From positions 1 through 64,000 of the forward strand of contig NZ_QSUN01000017.1 in NCBI RefSeq assembly GCF_003438995.1: a stretch of 64,000 nucleotides of DNA. The letters run 5' to 3'. The DNA is from Bacteroides sp. OM05-12 (lineage in GTDB: Bacteria; Bacteroidota; Bacteroidia; Bacteroidales; Bacteroidaceae). The notes under the pieces were generated by a model. It ran no database searches. It saw only the letters and a list, made by a program, of their open reading frames with translations, and was not told the DNA's origin. The position numbers and the translations under genes are program-made. The number at the start of each line of letters is the position of its first letter. Position 1 is the stretch's first letter. Positions 45,422 to 53,849 of the stretch are shown here, in pieces.

Positions 45422-47155
45422 CTAAACTTGTCCTTGTTTCAAAATGTCCCAATATTGAGAAGGGGTCATACCGATTTTTTTCTTAAACAGACTATGGAAG
45501 GTACTCATATTAGAAAAGCCGGAAGCTACCGCTATTGCCTGAAGTGTATAGTTATCAAACTGTTTCATCAAATAAATAGCGTGTTCTATACGAAGTCCGT
45601 TAAGATATTCATTTAATCTAGTTCCGGTACTCTCCTGAATAATTTCGGCAAAACGATTTTTATTAACATGGATCAATTGTGCCAAGTCGTCTCTGGAGAG
45701 AGTTGAATTCAAATACAATTTCTCATCTAAAATCAACTGATTCAGTTCATTAAACAGACGTTGATTATCAGAAACCCTGTCGTCACATAAATCGCAGGCA
45801 GCATCTTTTCCCGAACTATCAGCATCTTGCTCTAATTGTTGAAGAAGCTCAATATTACGTTTTCTTTCTATTTGGAGTTTCTGCTGAGAGTCAAGCAGTT
45901 CGTCAACATTCTTTGCCAATACTAAGTTTTTCCCATGTACAACGCGCGTATGGATGTACATACGCCACAGAAGTAAGATCAATAATAATATAACAATGGA
46001 CATGGAAACTAAAACGATTTTACGTATTCTCAAATTTGCACCTTGCTCCTGCAACTGCATATCTTTCTCATTTGTTTCATAAATAGTCGCCATCTCCAAC
46101 GCCTCACAATTCTTTGCGCTCACATAAATGCTATCCGCTATATTGCTTATCCGCTTTTGAGTATCAAAAGCCATCCGGTAATTTCCCATGCCCTGATAAG
46201 CATCCCTGTTTTCTTTCAAAAGAATAAGGAATTGCTCATTCAACGTATCACCATCGACAACAAGAGTCCGCTCCAACTCCTTATTATTGGACAAAACATC
46301 CGAGTTTCTTCCCACTTTTAACAGATAAGGATTAGCTTCCGTTCTGCCTTCATCGGTCATTGCAAAACTCGTTTGCAAAAAGCGTAGGAAGTAACTTTCT
46401 GCAGATTTCTTATCACCAGCCAAAATATATGCATAAGCCATCTTGCTATACAGATAACCATACTGACGATCAATATAACTTTCCGGCGGACCTTCCATTC
46501 CGGCAAGACGAGCTATTAATTCTCTCCGTATCTCTCCTATTTCGATGGCTTTTTCCAATAAATGATTATCCATATAAGCCGTCATTAAGGTCCCATAGAA
46601 ATAAGAAAGCATGGATAACTCACGGGGATTGTTACTCCCTTTCAATAAGTCTATTGCCTTTTGATAATAAAGATAACTATCATCTAAAAGCCCCATTTGC
46701 TTTTTAACGTCTCCTATCACCGAAAAAAGATTGGCTTCTACGGAAAGATTCCGATATTTATGCGCTATTTCCCCTCCTTTCACTGCAAAATTTATCGCTT
46801 CTTCATAGTTACTCAAAGAGACCGAGTAGATGGCAATTTGCATATAGGCATCAAGCCCTCTTTCCGGATTCAACTCTACTTCTTCTGATTCCAAAACCCG
46901 TTTCGCATACTTCAATGCCAAACGATTCATTTTTAATCCGTCATACGAAACCTGCCGCAATGTATTTATATCAAAATCACTCAACCGTTTTTCCTGCTCA
47001 ACTTTATCAATCAGAGTTAAAGCCCCTCTGGGATTAGAGATACTCATTTCTCTTAATCGTTCAAAGGTCAATAAGCTATCCGGAACTTCAGCAGCTTTCG
47101 CCAATGAACAGACCAGACCTTGCAAGCAGAAAAAGAATATAAATAAACACCTCAT
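45422..47155 (-). CDS. TPR-repeat, membrane-anchored AraC-type transcriptional regulator (second paralog)
   Basis: A 577-residue protein with the same plan as the one at 588-2300. It has a signal-like N-terminus (CSLAKAAE) and tetratricopeptide-like repeats (about 30-340). One transmembrane helix (about 375-395), a coiled coil and a C-terminal AraC helix-turn-helix (about 478-575; SRDDLAQLIHVNKNRFAEII, ending GMTPSQYW) follow. It contains an unusual short cysteine cluster, CDLCDD, in the cytoplasmic linker. A -7 box TAACTTTG lies at 47208-47201. It is followed by a copy of the same composite repeat cassette that follows the first paralog. Target genes are unknown. Confidence 0.87.
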   Translation of the reverse strand: MRCLFIFFFCLQGLVCSLAKAAEVPDSLLTFERLREMSISNPRGALTLIDKVEQEKRLSDFDINTLRQVSYDGLKMNRLALKYAKRVLESEEVELNPERGLDAYMQIAIYSVSLSNYEEAINFAVKGGEIAHKYRNLSVEANLFSVIGDVKKQMGLLDDSYLYYQKAIDLLKGSNNPRELSMLSYFYGTLMTAYMDNHLLEKAIEIGEIRRELIARLAGMEGPPESYIDRQYGYLYSKMAYAYILAGDKKSAESYFLRFLQTSFAMTDEGRTEANPYLLKVGRNSDVLSNNKELERTLVVDGDTLNEQFLILLKENRDAYQGMGNYRMAFDTQKRISNIADSIYVSAKNCEALEMATIYETNEKDMQLQEQGANLRIRKIVLVSMSIVILLLILLLWRMYIHTRVVHGKNLVLAKNVDELLDSQQKLQIERKRNIELLQQLEQDADSSGKDAACDLCDDRVSDNQRLFNELNQLILDEKLYLNSTLSRDDLAQLIHVNKNRFAEIIQESTGTRLNEYLNGLRIEHAIYLMKQFDNYTLQAIAVASGFSNMSTFHSLFKKKIGMTPSQYWDILKQGQV

Positions 47156-47222
47156 TCTTTCTTATAATATAAATGTCATTACATAATAAAGATAACTTAC
47201 CAAAGTTATATATCTTACTAAA

Positions 47223-47846
47223 TTAATAGGCTACGAGCGCCGGCTTTTCTTTCGGAAAAATCAAACGGCTCAACCACTTATTTACATAGATATTGGCTAC
47301 TGCACAACCGGCACCAATAACAGCTCCTCCCAAAACATCCGACGGATAATGCACTCCTTGGTTCATACGGGCAAAACTAACCGAACAAGCCCAAAAGGCG
47401 GAAGGAGCAATGACATACCACTTAGGATATCTGATACTAAGCGAAGTAGCCAAAGAGAAAGCAGCCGCTGTATGTGCCGACGGAAATGAAGCACTAGAAG
47501 GAAAGTCCCTTTGCACAATCTGGTCAGGATAACGCTCAAAAGGGCGACGACGGTCAACCGCATATTTCACTCCATACGATATGACGGCAGCTTCTATCAC
47601 ACTCGTACCTACATATACAGCATCTTTCAACGTTTTTTGGTCTTTACTTATCAATCCGTAAATACCCAAGGCAACGGGTACTCCCACACTTACGTAAGGA
47701 GCGGATTTAGAGAATGCCTTACTATATCCCCGAACAAAGCCTCCATCCAGCCCATTAATTTTCTTCAAGACATTTATGTCACAATTCTGAGCAGAGAAAT
47801 TAATGGCCAGACACAGCAGCAGACAGCAAGAAAATATTCTTTTCAT
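47223..47846 (-). CDS. PAP2-family acid phosphatase
   Basis: A 207-residue membrane-associated phosphatase of the type 2 phosphatidic acid phosphatase superfamily. The three-part active site is complete: KYAVDRRRP (motif 1), PSAHTA (motif 2, catalytic His) and ARMNQGVHYPSDVLGG (motif 3, nucleophile His). An N-terminal signal peptide ends near NFSAQ, and several hydrophobic helices follow. Members dephosphorylate undecaprenyl pyrophosphate, lipid A or phosphatidyl substrates; the substrate here is not determined. A -7-like box TATCTTTG lies at 47876-47869. Confidence 0.88.
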   Translation of the reverse strand: MKRIFSCCLLLCLAINFSAQNCDINVLKKINGLDGGFVRGYSKAFSKSAPYVSVGVPVALGIYGLISKDQKTLKDAVYVGTSVIEAAVISYGVKYAVDRRRPFERYPDQIVQRDFPSSASFPSAHTAAAFSLATSLSIRYPKWYVIAPSAFWACSVSFARMNQGVHYPSDVLGGAVIGAGCAVANIYVNKWLSRLIFPKEKPALVAY

Positions 47847-47929
47847 TCCTTTTTCAAATAATTTATGGCAAAGATAGTCGTTTTTCTATTAAAAGAAGCA
47901 GATTATCAACATCAACAATGAATTATTTG

Positions 47930-47937
47930 TATATTTG
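47930..47937 (+). promoter_or_regulatory. -7 box TATATTTG for the AraC-family gene
   Basis: Matches TAnnTTTG. It contains a potential TTG start at 47935, which is therefore rejected in favour of ATG 47962. Confidence 0.5.
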
Positions 47938-47961
47938 CAAACCAATATTCACTCTTTTGAA

Positions 47962-48819
47962 ATGACAGATCAAGTATCTTGCAAAATAAAAACACATTGC
48001 GACGAATGCCCCAAGTCTTGTGAAAATGTAATAACTCTACTTTCATGGACAAAAGGACAGCATGTACCTGCCAACAAATGTGAACAAAACTACATGATAT
48101 TTCTTACGAAAGGAACATTGCTGGTAAATAGTAAGGAGTATGCCGGTACTACTATCTACGAAAACCACTTTATATTGCAAGCTATCGGTTCCAAGATTGA
48201 AATGCTCGCCATGACTGATGTAGAGGTTATCATCTACAGATTTAATGAACCTCATTATATATGCGAAACCAGATATAAAAAAGCAATCGAGAACGCCGAG
48301 GCTCCGTTAATCTATTCCCCATTAAAAATGGTTCCTGCCCTGACACAATACTTGGAAGGTATGAAACTCTATATAGCCGACCAGATGATATGCAAAGACT
48401 TTTTTGACATCAAACAGAAAGAGCTCAACTTCATCTTAAACTGCTATTACTCTTTGCAGGATTTATATACTTTATATGCTCCTATATCCGCATATACAAA
48501 TAGCCTTCACTACTTTGTTATGCAAAACTATAATAAGGTAAAAACAGTAGAAGAACTGGCACACTTGGGAGGTTATAGCATCACTACGTTCCGAAGAATG
48601 TTCAAAAACCTGTTCAATGAACCTGCTTATGAGTGGATATTGAGACAAAAACGGAATGGTATTATGGAAGATTTGCTGCAAACCGGACTTACCATCAGTG
48701 AGATCAGCAGCAAATACGGTTTTGACTCTCTACCGCATTTCTCCAATTTCTGCAAGACTTGTTTCGGAAGCTCGCCGCGTACTATCCGCAAGCAAAGACA
48801 AGAGATCAAAAAAATATAA
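47962..48819 (+). CDS. AraC-family transcriptional regulator with Cys-rich N-terminus
   Basis: A 285-residue cytoplasmic regulator. The C-terminal 100 residues form an AraC DNA-binding domain (TVEELAHLGGYSITTFRRMFKN, then TISEISSKYGFDSLPHFSNF). The N-terminal part looks like a cupin/cyclic-nucleotide-type sensory barrel. The first 20 residues carry four cysteines (C7, C13, C16, C20 in SCKIKTHCDECPKSC), which could bind metal or respond to redox state (inference). It is divergent from the PAP2 gene, and the fimbrillin-like gene follows on the same strand with its own promoter. Confidence 0.85.
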   Translation: MTDQVSCKIKTHCDECPKSCENVITLLSWTKGQHVPANKCEQNYMIFLTKGTLLVNSKEYAGTTIYENHFILQAIGSKIEMLAMTDVEVIIYRFNEPHYICETRYKKAIENAEAPLIYSPLKMVPALTQYLEGMKLYIADQMICKDFFDIKQKELNFILNCYYSLQDLYTLYAPISAYTNSLHYFVMQNYNKVKTVEELAHLGGYSITTFRRMFKNLFNEPAYEWILRQKRNGIMEDLLQTGLTISEISSKYGFDSLPHFSNFCKTCFGSSPRTIRKQRQEIKKI

Positions 48820-48934
48820 GAACCGACTCTTTTTCAAGTCATTTCCAACCCCAAAACAGAGATAAAAAAGGAAAACTTGCACTTTTTTATCTCCATCGCT
48901 GATTATTGCAACTTTTTGGTTAATTTTAATAACG

Positions 48935-48962
48935 TTGTCAAATGTTTTTGCCTATATATTTG
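48935..48962 (+). promoter_or_regulatory. Promoter of the fimbrillin-like gene
   Basis: TTG (48935-48937) and TATATTTG (48955-48962) are separated by 17 nt. The ATG at 48996 follows 33 nt later. The in-frame ATG at 48942 lies within this promoter and is rejected. Confidence 0.55.
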
Positions 48963-48995
48963 CAGCAATTAATTAATCAACTAATATTTAATATT

Positions 48996-49880
48996 ATGAA
49001 AAAGTTATTATTACCGGTATTTGCTTTATTAGCATTAGCATCTTGCAACAACGAAGAAATTCAAGACATTCAAAGTAACGAACCTGTGGAAATTAAATTA
49101 AATGCAGGTTTAGTACAAACAAGAGCCGCCATCGAAAGTGATGCAGCTGGGAAATTAACAGCAGAACTCACTAAAGTTCAATTTATCAGAGCGGATGGAG
49201 CAACAGTCGATTGGACAACAGCAACCGCCGCATCTTTTACCGGAACTATAGGAACAGATGGAAAAATCACCGGATTTACAGAATATTATCCAACTGATGG
49301 AAGCAATGCAAATATAGTAGGTTATTACCCTGCAGCTACCTCAATAGCAGCCGGCAAGTTGTCAATGACAATCGATGGTTCAAATGATGTTATTTATGCC
49401 GCACCAGTTAGCGGTAGTAAAACAGTTGCAATGCCTGCAATGGCATTTAATCATAAACTTACACAGTTTAAATTCATTGTAAAAATAGACGGTACAACTG
49501 TAACTGAAGAAGTTACGAACGTTAATGTCTCTATAAACAATGCAAATACAACCTTCGATATGGCAATTGCAGATGGCGCAATAACAAACTTTGCTACTCC
49601 AATCAATACAATAAAAGCTATGACTAATGCAACAACAAGTGCAACTGCCAGTGAAGGAATTATGCTTGAACCCAACCTGTCTTCTTTATCTGTTAAAATC
49701 ACAGCCGATGGATATACTGAAAAAGATATAGCAATTACCCCAAATGCTTCCGAAACTAAATTCGAGGAAGGAAAAGTATATACCATTACATTAGTACTAA
49801 GCAAAGTAAAGATTGAGGCCTCAGCTACAGTTGGACAATGGATAGATGGAACTAATCCGAATGATTTTCCTGTCGAATAA
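48996..49880 (+). CDS. Fimbrillin family lipoprotein (Mfa/FimA-like)
   Basis: A 294-residue surface lipoprotein with lipobox LALASCNN (Cys 17). Family features are NEPVEIKLNAGL...TRA after the lipid anchor, Y-x-P-T/A-D-G/x stretches (TEYYPTDGSNANIVGYYPA) and the core motif AMAFNHKLTQFKF (near 165). The last strand GQWIDGTNPNDFPVE could serve as donor strand. Such proteins form type V pili or related surface structures. No other fimbrial subunit gene is adjacent, so it may be an orphan anchor or minor subunit. A strong terminator follows. Confidence 0.8.
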   Translation: MKKLLLPVFALLALASCNNEEIQDIQSNEPVEIKLNAGLVQTRAAIESDAAGKLTAELTKVQFIRADGATVDWTTATAASFTGTIGTDGKITGFTEYYPTDGSNANIVGYYPAATSIAAGKLSMTIDGSNDVIYAAPVSGSKTVAMPAMAFNHKLTQFKFIVKIDGTTVTEEVTNVNVSINNANTTFDMAIADGAITNFATPINTIKAMTNATTSATASEGIMLEPNLSSLSVKITADGYTEKDIAITPNASETKFEEGKVYTITLVLSKVKIEASATVGQWIDGTNPNDFPVE

Positions 49881-49906
49881 GATCTATTTTATAAACTCAC
49901 ACGAAG

Positions 49907-49935
49907 AAAGCCAATCGCACTGATTGGCTTTTTTT
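49907..49935 (+). terminator. Intrinsic terminator after the fimbrillin-like gene
   Basis: AAAGCCAATC (49907-49916) pairs with GATTGGCTTT (49922-49931), followed by a T run, 27 bp past the stop codon. Confidence 0.85.
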
Positions 49936-49974
49936 ATACCCCTGTAACAATTAAAGAATTATTTCCGTAATTCC

Positions 49975-50005
49975 TTGTTTAATAAATGGATTTGCTTTAC
50001 TTTTG
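49975..50005 (+). promoter_or_regulatory. Promoter of the frdCAB operon
   Basis: TTG (49975-49977) and TACTTTTG (49998-50005) are separated by 20 nt, an excellent Bacteroides match. The frdC ATG at 50065 follows after a leader of about 50 nt. Confidence 0.7.
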
Positions 50006-50064
50006 CAGGAATAATAGCAAGAAACTTTAGTTCTAACAATTAAATAATTTAAATTCAATCATTT

Positions 50065-50763
50065 ATGTGGTTAAGTAATTCATCTGTAGGAAGGAAAGTG
50101 GTGATGAGTATCACTGGTATCGCACTTATCCTGTTTCTGACGTTTCACATGGCGATGAACCTTGTGGCAATCTTCTCAGAAGAAGGCTACAACATGGTTT
50201 GCGAGTTCCTTGGAGCCAACTGGTACGCACTGGTTGCTACATTGGGCCTTGCCGCTCTATTTGTCATTCACATCATCTACGCATTCTGGTTGACTATGCA
50301 AAACAGAAACGCCCGCGGTAGCGAACGATATGCTGTTGTAGAAAAACCGAAAAGTGTAGAATGGGCTTCTCAAAACATGCTCGTACTGGGTATCATCGTT
50401 ATTGCCGGTTTGGCTTTACACTTTTACAATTTCTGGTACAAGATGCAATTCTCAGAGATTATGGGTATCCACGATGCATTTGCCAATGGTGGCATAGCAC
50501 CGACAGACGGAGCAGCATTCATCCGTGAAACATTTAGCTGCCCTGTTTATGTTATCATTTATTTAGTATGGTTTGCAGCCATCTGGTTCCATCTTACTCA
50601 CGGCTTCTGGAGTGCATTGCAGACATTAGGCTGGAGCAATAAGGTTTGGTTCGAACGTTGGAAATGTATTTCTAACATCTACTCAACACTTCTCATTCTC
50701 GGATTCGCTTTAGTCGTTGTTGTTTTCTTCGCTAAATCTCTGATGTGCGGAGGCGCATGCTAA
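50065..50763 (+). CDS. frdC: Fumarate reductase/succinate dehydrogenase cytochrome b subunit
   Basis: This 232-residue membrane anchor has five transmembrane helices and carries b-type heme and the quinone site. Histidines that fit heme ligation are seen in FLTFHMAMNL, FVIHIIYAF, LALHFYNFW and WFHLTHGFW. The length and five-helix form match the single-subunit (B-type) anchors of Bacteroidetes and epsilonproteobacteria. It is first in an operon with frdA (36 bp downstream) and frdB (15 bp further). In Bacteroides this complex makes succinate in anaerobic respiration with fumarate. Confidence 0.93.
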   Translation: MWLSNSSVGRKVVMSITGIALILFLTFHMAMNLVAIFSEEGYNMVCEFLGANWYALVATLGLAALFVIHIIYAFWLTMQNRNARGSERYAVVEKPKSVEWASQNMLVLGIIVIAGLALHFYNFWYKMQFSEIMGIHDAFANGGIAPTDGAAFIRETFSCPVYVIIYLVWFAAIWFHLTHGFWSALQTLGWSNKVWFERWKCISNIYSTLLILGFALVVVVFFAKSLMCGGAC

Positions 50764-50799
50764 TTGTCAATTGTAAATCATTAAATAGTAAATCATATT

Positions 50800-52743
50800 A
50801 TGACTAAGATAGATTCAAAGATTCCTGAAGGCCCGTTGGCTGAGAAATGGACAAACTATAAAGCTCATCAAAAGCTCGTTAACCCGGCAAACAAACGCCG
50901 TCTGGACATTATCGTTGTTGGTACCGGTCTTGCAGGTGCATCTGCTGCCGCTTCACTTGGCGCACTGGGTTTCAAAGTGTTAAACTTCTGCATTCAAGAT
51001 TCTCCCCGCCGTGCTCACTCCATCGCAGCACAAGGAGGTATCAATGCCGCAAAGAATTATCCTAATGATGGTGACTCTGTTTACCGTCTTTTCTACGATA
51101 CAATTAAAGGTGGTGACTACCGTGCACGCGAAGCAAACGTTTATCGTTTGGCTGAGGTTTCCAATGCTATCATTGACCAATGCGTTGCACAAGGTGTTCC
51201 CTTCGCTCGCGAATACGGTGGCTTACTTGACAACCGTTCTTTCGGTGGTGCTCAGGTATCACGTACATTCTACGCCCGCGGTCAAACCGGACAGCAGTTA
51301 CTTCTTGGAGCATACTCAGCATTGAGCCGCCAAGTACAATTGGGCAACGTTAAGTTATTCACTCGCTATGAAATGCTCGACGTGGTTATCATCGAAGGAC
51401 GTGCACGCGGTATTATCGCCCGTAACCTTGTAACCGGCAATATCGAACGCTTCTCTGCTCATGCAGTGGTTATCGGTACCGGTGGTTATGGAAATACTTT
51501 CTTCCTGTCAACCAACGCTATGGGCTGTAACGGCTCTGCTGCTATGCAATGCTACCGCAAAGGTGCTTACTTTGCCAACCCATGTTTCGCGCAGATTCAC
51601 CCGACTTGTATTCCTGTACACGGCGACAAGCAGTCTAAATTGACGTTGATGTCCGAATCTCTTCGTAATGACGGACGCATCTGGGTTCCAAAGAAACTGG
51701 AAGATGCCAAAGCATTGCAAGCTGGTAAACTTAAACCGACAGAGATTAAGGAAGAAGACCGTGATTATTACTTGGAACGTCGCTATCCGGCATTCGGCAA
51801 CTTGGTTCCTCGTGACGTTGCTTCCCGTGCGGCTAAAGAACGTTGCGATAAAGGATATGGCGTGAACAACACAGGTCTTGCTGTTTATCTTGACTTCTCA
51901 GAGGCTATCGGTCGTTTGGGTGAAGATGTGGTAAGAGCACGTTACGGTAACCTCTTCGATATGTATGAAGAAATTACGGACGAGAACCCTTATAAGACTC
52001 CGATGATGATATTCCCTGCTATCCACTACACAATGGGTGGTATTTGGGTTGACTATGAACTGATGACTTCCATCCCCGGACTGTTTGCTATCGGTGAAGC
52101 AAACTTCTCCGATCACGGTGCTAACCGTTTAGGAGCATCTGCGTTGATGCAAGGTTTGGCAGACGGATATTTCGTATTACCTTATACTATACAAAACTAT
52201 CTTGCCGATCAGATTCAGGTGTCACGTTTCTCAACCGATCTTCCTGAATTTGCAGAGGCAGAAAAGGCCGTTAATGATAAGATTGCCCGTTTGATGAGTA
52301 TCAAGGGTAAACATTCTGTTGACTCTATCCATAAAAAGCTCGGACACATTATGTGGGACTTCGTTGGTATGGGACGTACAAAGGAATCTTTGGAAACAGC
52401 TTTAGTACAACTGAAAGAGGTTAAAAAAGAATTCTGGAGCGATGTTCGCATACCGGGTGAAGCTAACACACTAAATGTTGAACTTGAAAAGGCTCTTCGT
52501 CTTGCAGATTTCATTGAAATCGGTGAGCTAATGGCTTATGACGGTTTGAACCGTAACGAATCTTGTGGCGGACACTTCCGTGAAGAATACCAAACTCCGG
52601 AAGGCGAAGCTCTTCGTGATGATGCCAACTACTCTTATGTAGCTTGTTGGAAATATACCGGCGAAGATTCTAAACCGGAATTAATTAAGGAAGACTTGAA
52701 CTATGAATTCACCAAAGTTCAAACACGTAATTACAAATCTTAA
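50800..52743 (+). CDS. frdA: Fumarate reductase/succinate dehydrogenase flavoprotein subunit
   Basis: The 647-residue catalytic subunit interconverts fumarate and succinate with covalently bound FAD. The FAD-binding GxGxxG-type motif is [16 protein letters not shown] (near residues 45-60). [12 protein letters not shown] carries the flavin-linking histidine, and [12 protein letters not shown] and [13 protein letters not shown] (substrate site) are also present. [17 protein letters not shown] lies near residue 440. The C-terminus is standard for the family. Confidence 0.95.
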   Translation: MTKIDSKIPEGPLAEKWTNYKAHQKLVNPANKRRLDIIVVGTGLAGASAAASLGALGFKVLNFCIQDSPRRAHSIAAQGGINAAKNYPNDGDSVYRLFYDTIKGGDYRAREANVYRLAEVSNAIIDQCVAQGVPFAREYGGLLDNRSFGGAQVSRTFYARGQTGQQLLLGAYSALSRQVQLGNVKLFTRYEMLDVVIIEGRARGIIARNLVTGNIERFSAHAVVIGTGGYGNTFFLSTNAMGCNGSAAMQCYRKGAYFANPCFAQIHPTCIPVHGDKQSKLTLMSESLRNDGRIWVPKKLEDAKALQAGKLKPTEIKEEDRDYYLERRYPAFGNLVPRDVASRAAKERCDKGYGVNNTGLAVYLDFSEAIGRLGEDVVRARYGNLFDMYEEITDENPYKTPMMIFPAIHYTMGGIWVDYELMTSIPGLFAIGEANFSDHGANRLGASALMQGLADGYFVLPYTIQNYLADQIQVSRFSTDLPEFAEAEKAVNDKIARLMSIKGKHSVDSIHKKLGHIMWDFVGMGRTKESLETALVQLKEVKKEFWSDVRIPGEANTLNVELEKALRLADFIEIGELMAYDGLNRNESCGGHFREEYQTPEGEALRDDANYSYVACWKYTGEDSKPELIKEDLNYEFTKVQTRNYKS

Positions 52744-52758
52744 TAAACAGAGCAGACA

Positions 52759-53514
52759 ATGGATAAAAATATAAGTTTCACGCTTAAAGTATGGCGTCAG
52801 AGAGGCCCGAAAGAAAAAGGTGCTTTTGAAACATACCAAATGAAAGATATTCCGGGCGATACTTCATTCCTTGAAACGCTGGATATCTTAAACGAACAGC
52901 TTATCAACGAAGGTAAAGAACCTATCGTATTTGATCACGATTGCCGCGAAGGTATCTGTGGTATGTGTTCTCTTTATGTGAACGGACACCCACACGGACC
53001 GGCAACAGGCGCTACAACCTGTCAACTTTACATACGCCGTTTCAAAGATGGAGATACGATTACAGTTGAGCCATGGCGTTCTGCCGGTTTCCCTGTTATC
53101 CGCGACTTGATGGTAGACCGTAATGCATTCGATAAGATCCAACAAGCCGGAGGTTATGTATCTATCAATACCGGAGGTATTCCTGATGCAAACTCTATCG
53201 CTATTCCCAAGCCGATAGCTGAAGAAGCAATGGACGCTGCCGCTTGTATTGGTTGCGGTGCTTGTGTAGCAGCTTGTAAGAATGGCTCTGCAATGCTATT
53301 TGTTTCTGCAAAGGTTAGCCAGCTGGCTCTTCTTCCTCAAGGAAAAGTGGAAGGCGCACGCCGTGCAAAGGCTATGCTTGCAAAGATGGACGAACTTGGT
53401 TTCGGTAACTGTACTAACACAAGAGCTTGCGAAGCAGAATGCCCGAAGTGTGTTTCTATCAGCAACATCGCTCGTCTCAACCGCGAATTCATCAAAGCTA
53501 AATTAAAAGATTAA
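52759..53514 (+). CDS. frdB: Fumarate reductase/succinate dehydrogenase iron-sulfur subunit
   Basis: The 251-residue electron-transfer subunit links the flavin to the membrane heme. The [2Fe-2S] ligands are in [15 protein letters not shown] and the downstream TTC (about residues 60-95). The other two clusters use [14 protein letters not shown] (about 158-171) and [14 protein letters not shown] (about 218-231). It is the last gene of frdCAB and is followed 17 bp later by a strong hairpin terminator. Confidence 0.95.
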   Translation: MDKNISFTLKVWRQRGPKEKGAFETYQMKDIPGDTSFLETLDILNEQLINEGKEPIVFDHDCREGICGMCSLYVNGHPHGPATGATTCQLYIRRFKDGDTITVEPWRSAGFPVIRDLMVDRNAFDKIQQAGGYVSINTGGIPDANSIAIPKPIAEEAMDAAACIGCGACVAACKNGSAMLFVSAKVSQLALLPQGKVEGARRAKAMLAKMDELGFGNCTNTRACEAECPKCVSISNIARLNREFIKAKLKD

Positions 53515-53531
53515 TAGTCCTTTGATATAAT

Positions 53532-53575
53532 AAAGAAGGTGGGTTCTTATCGCAGAATCCACCTTTCTTTTATTT
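53532..53575 (+). terminator. Intrinsic terminator of frdCAB
   Basis: AAAGAAGGTGG (53532-53542) pairs with CCACCTTTCTTT (53559-53570), followed by a T-rich tract; the A-rich 5' side may let it work on both strands. Confidence 0.8.
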
Positions 53576-53629
53576 TATAAGTTTACTTATTCAAACCATA
53601 CCCCACTATCCAAAAGGCTTGCCGAATTA

Positions 53630-53828
53630 GCTATCGCTTCCTGACAAACTAGCTCGTTTCTCTCAAGTAACTGCCTATCTCATATAATGTGCAACAAGTC
53701 TTTCACAACTGTGCAAATCCTCTTTCACATATTGTGAAAGATGTCTTTCATATATTGTGAAAAAGGAAGTTTTACATCGGGCAACAGTTACCTTCCTTGA
53801 GCCGGAAGATAACTCCGCCCGAAGCGGG
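53630..53828. repeat. 22-bp-period repeat array E
   Basis: Degenerate units start at 53630, 53652, 53674, 53696, 53718, 53740 (23 bp), 53763, 53785 and 53807. The best conserved have palindromic cores, such as CTTTCACATATTGTGAAAG (53722-53740) and its variant at 53745-53763. The first unit shares GCTATCGCTyCC with array D. The array fills the convergent gap between frdB and the CE8 gene, 21 bp past the stop of the latter. Confidence 0.6.
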
Positions 53829-53849
53829 AGATATATGTATTAGCTCCGC

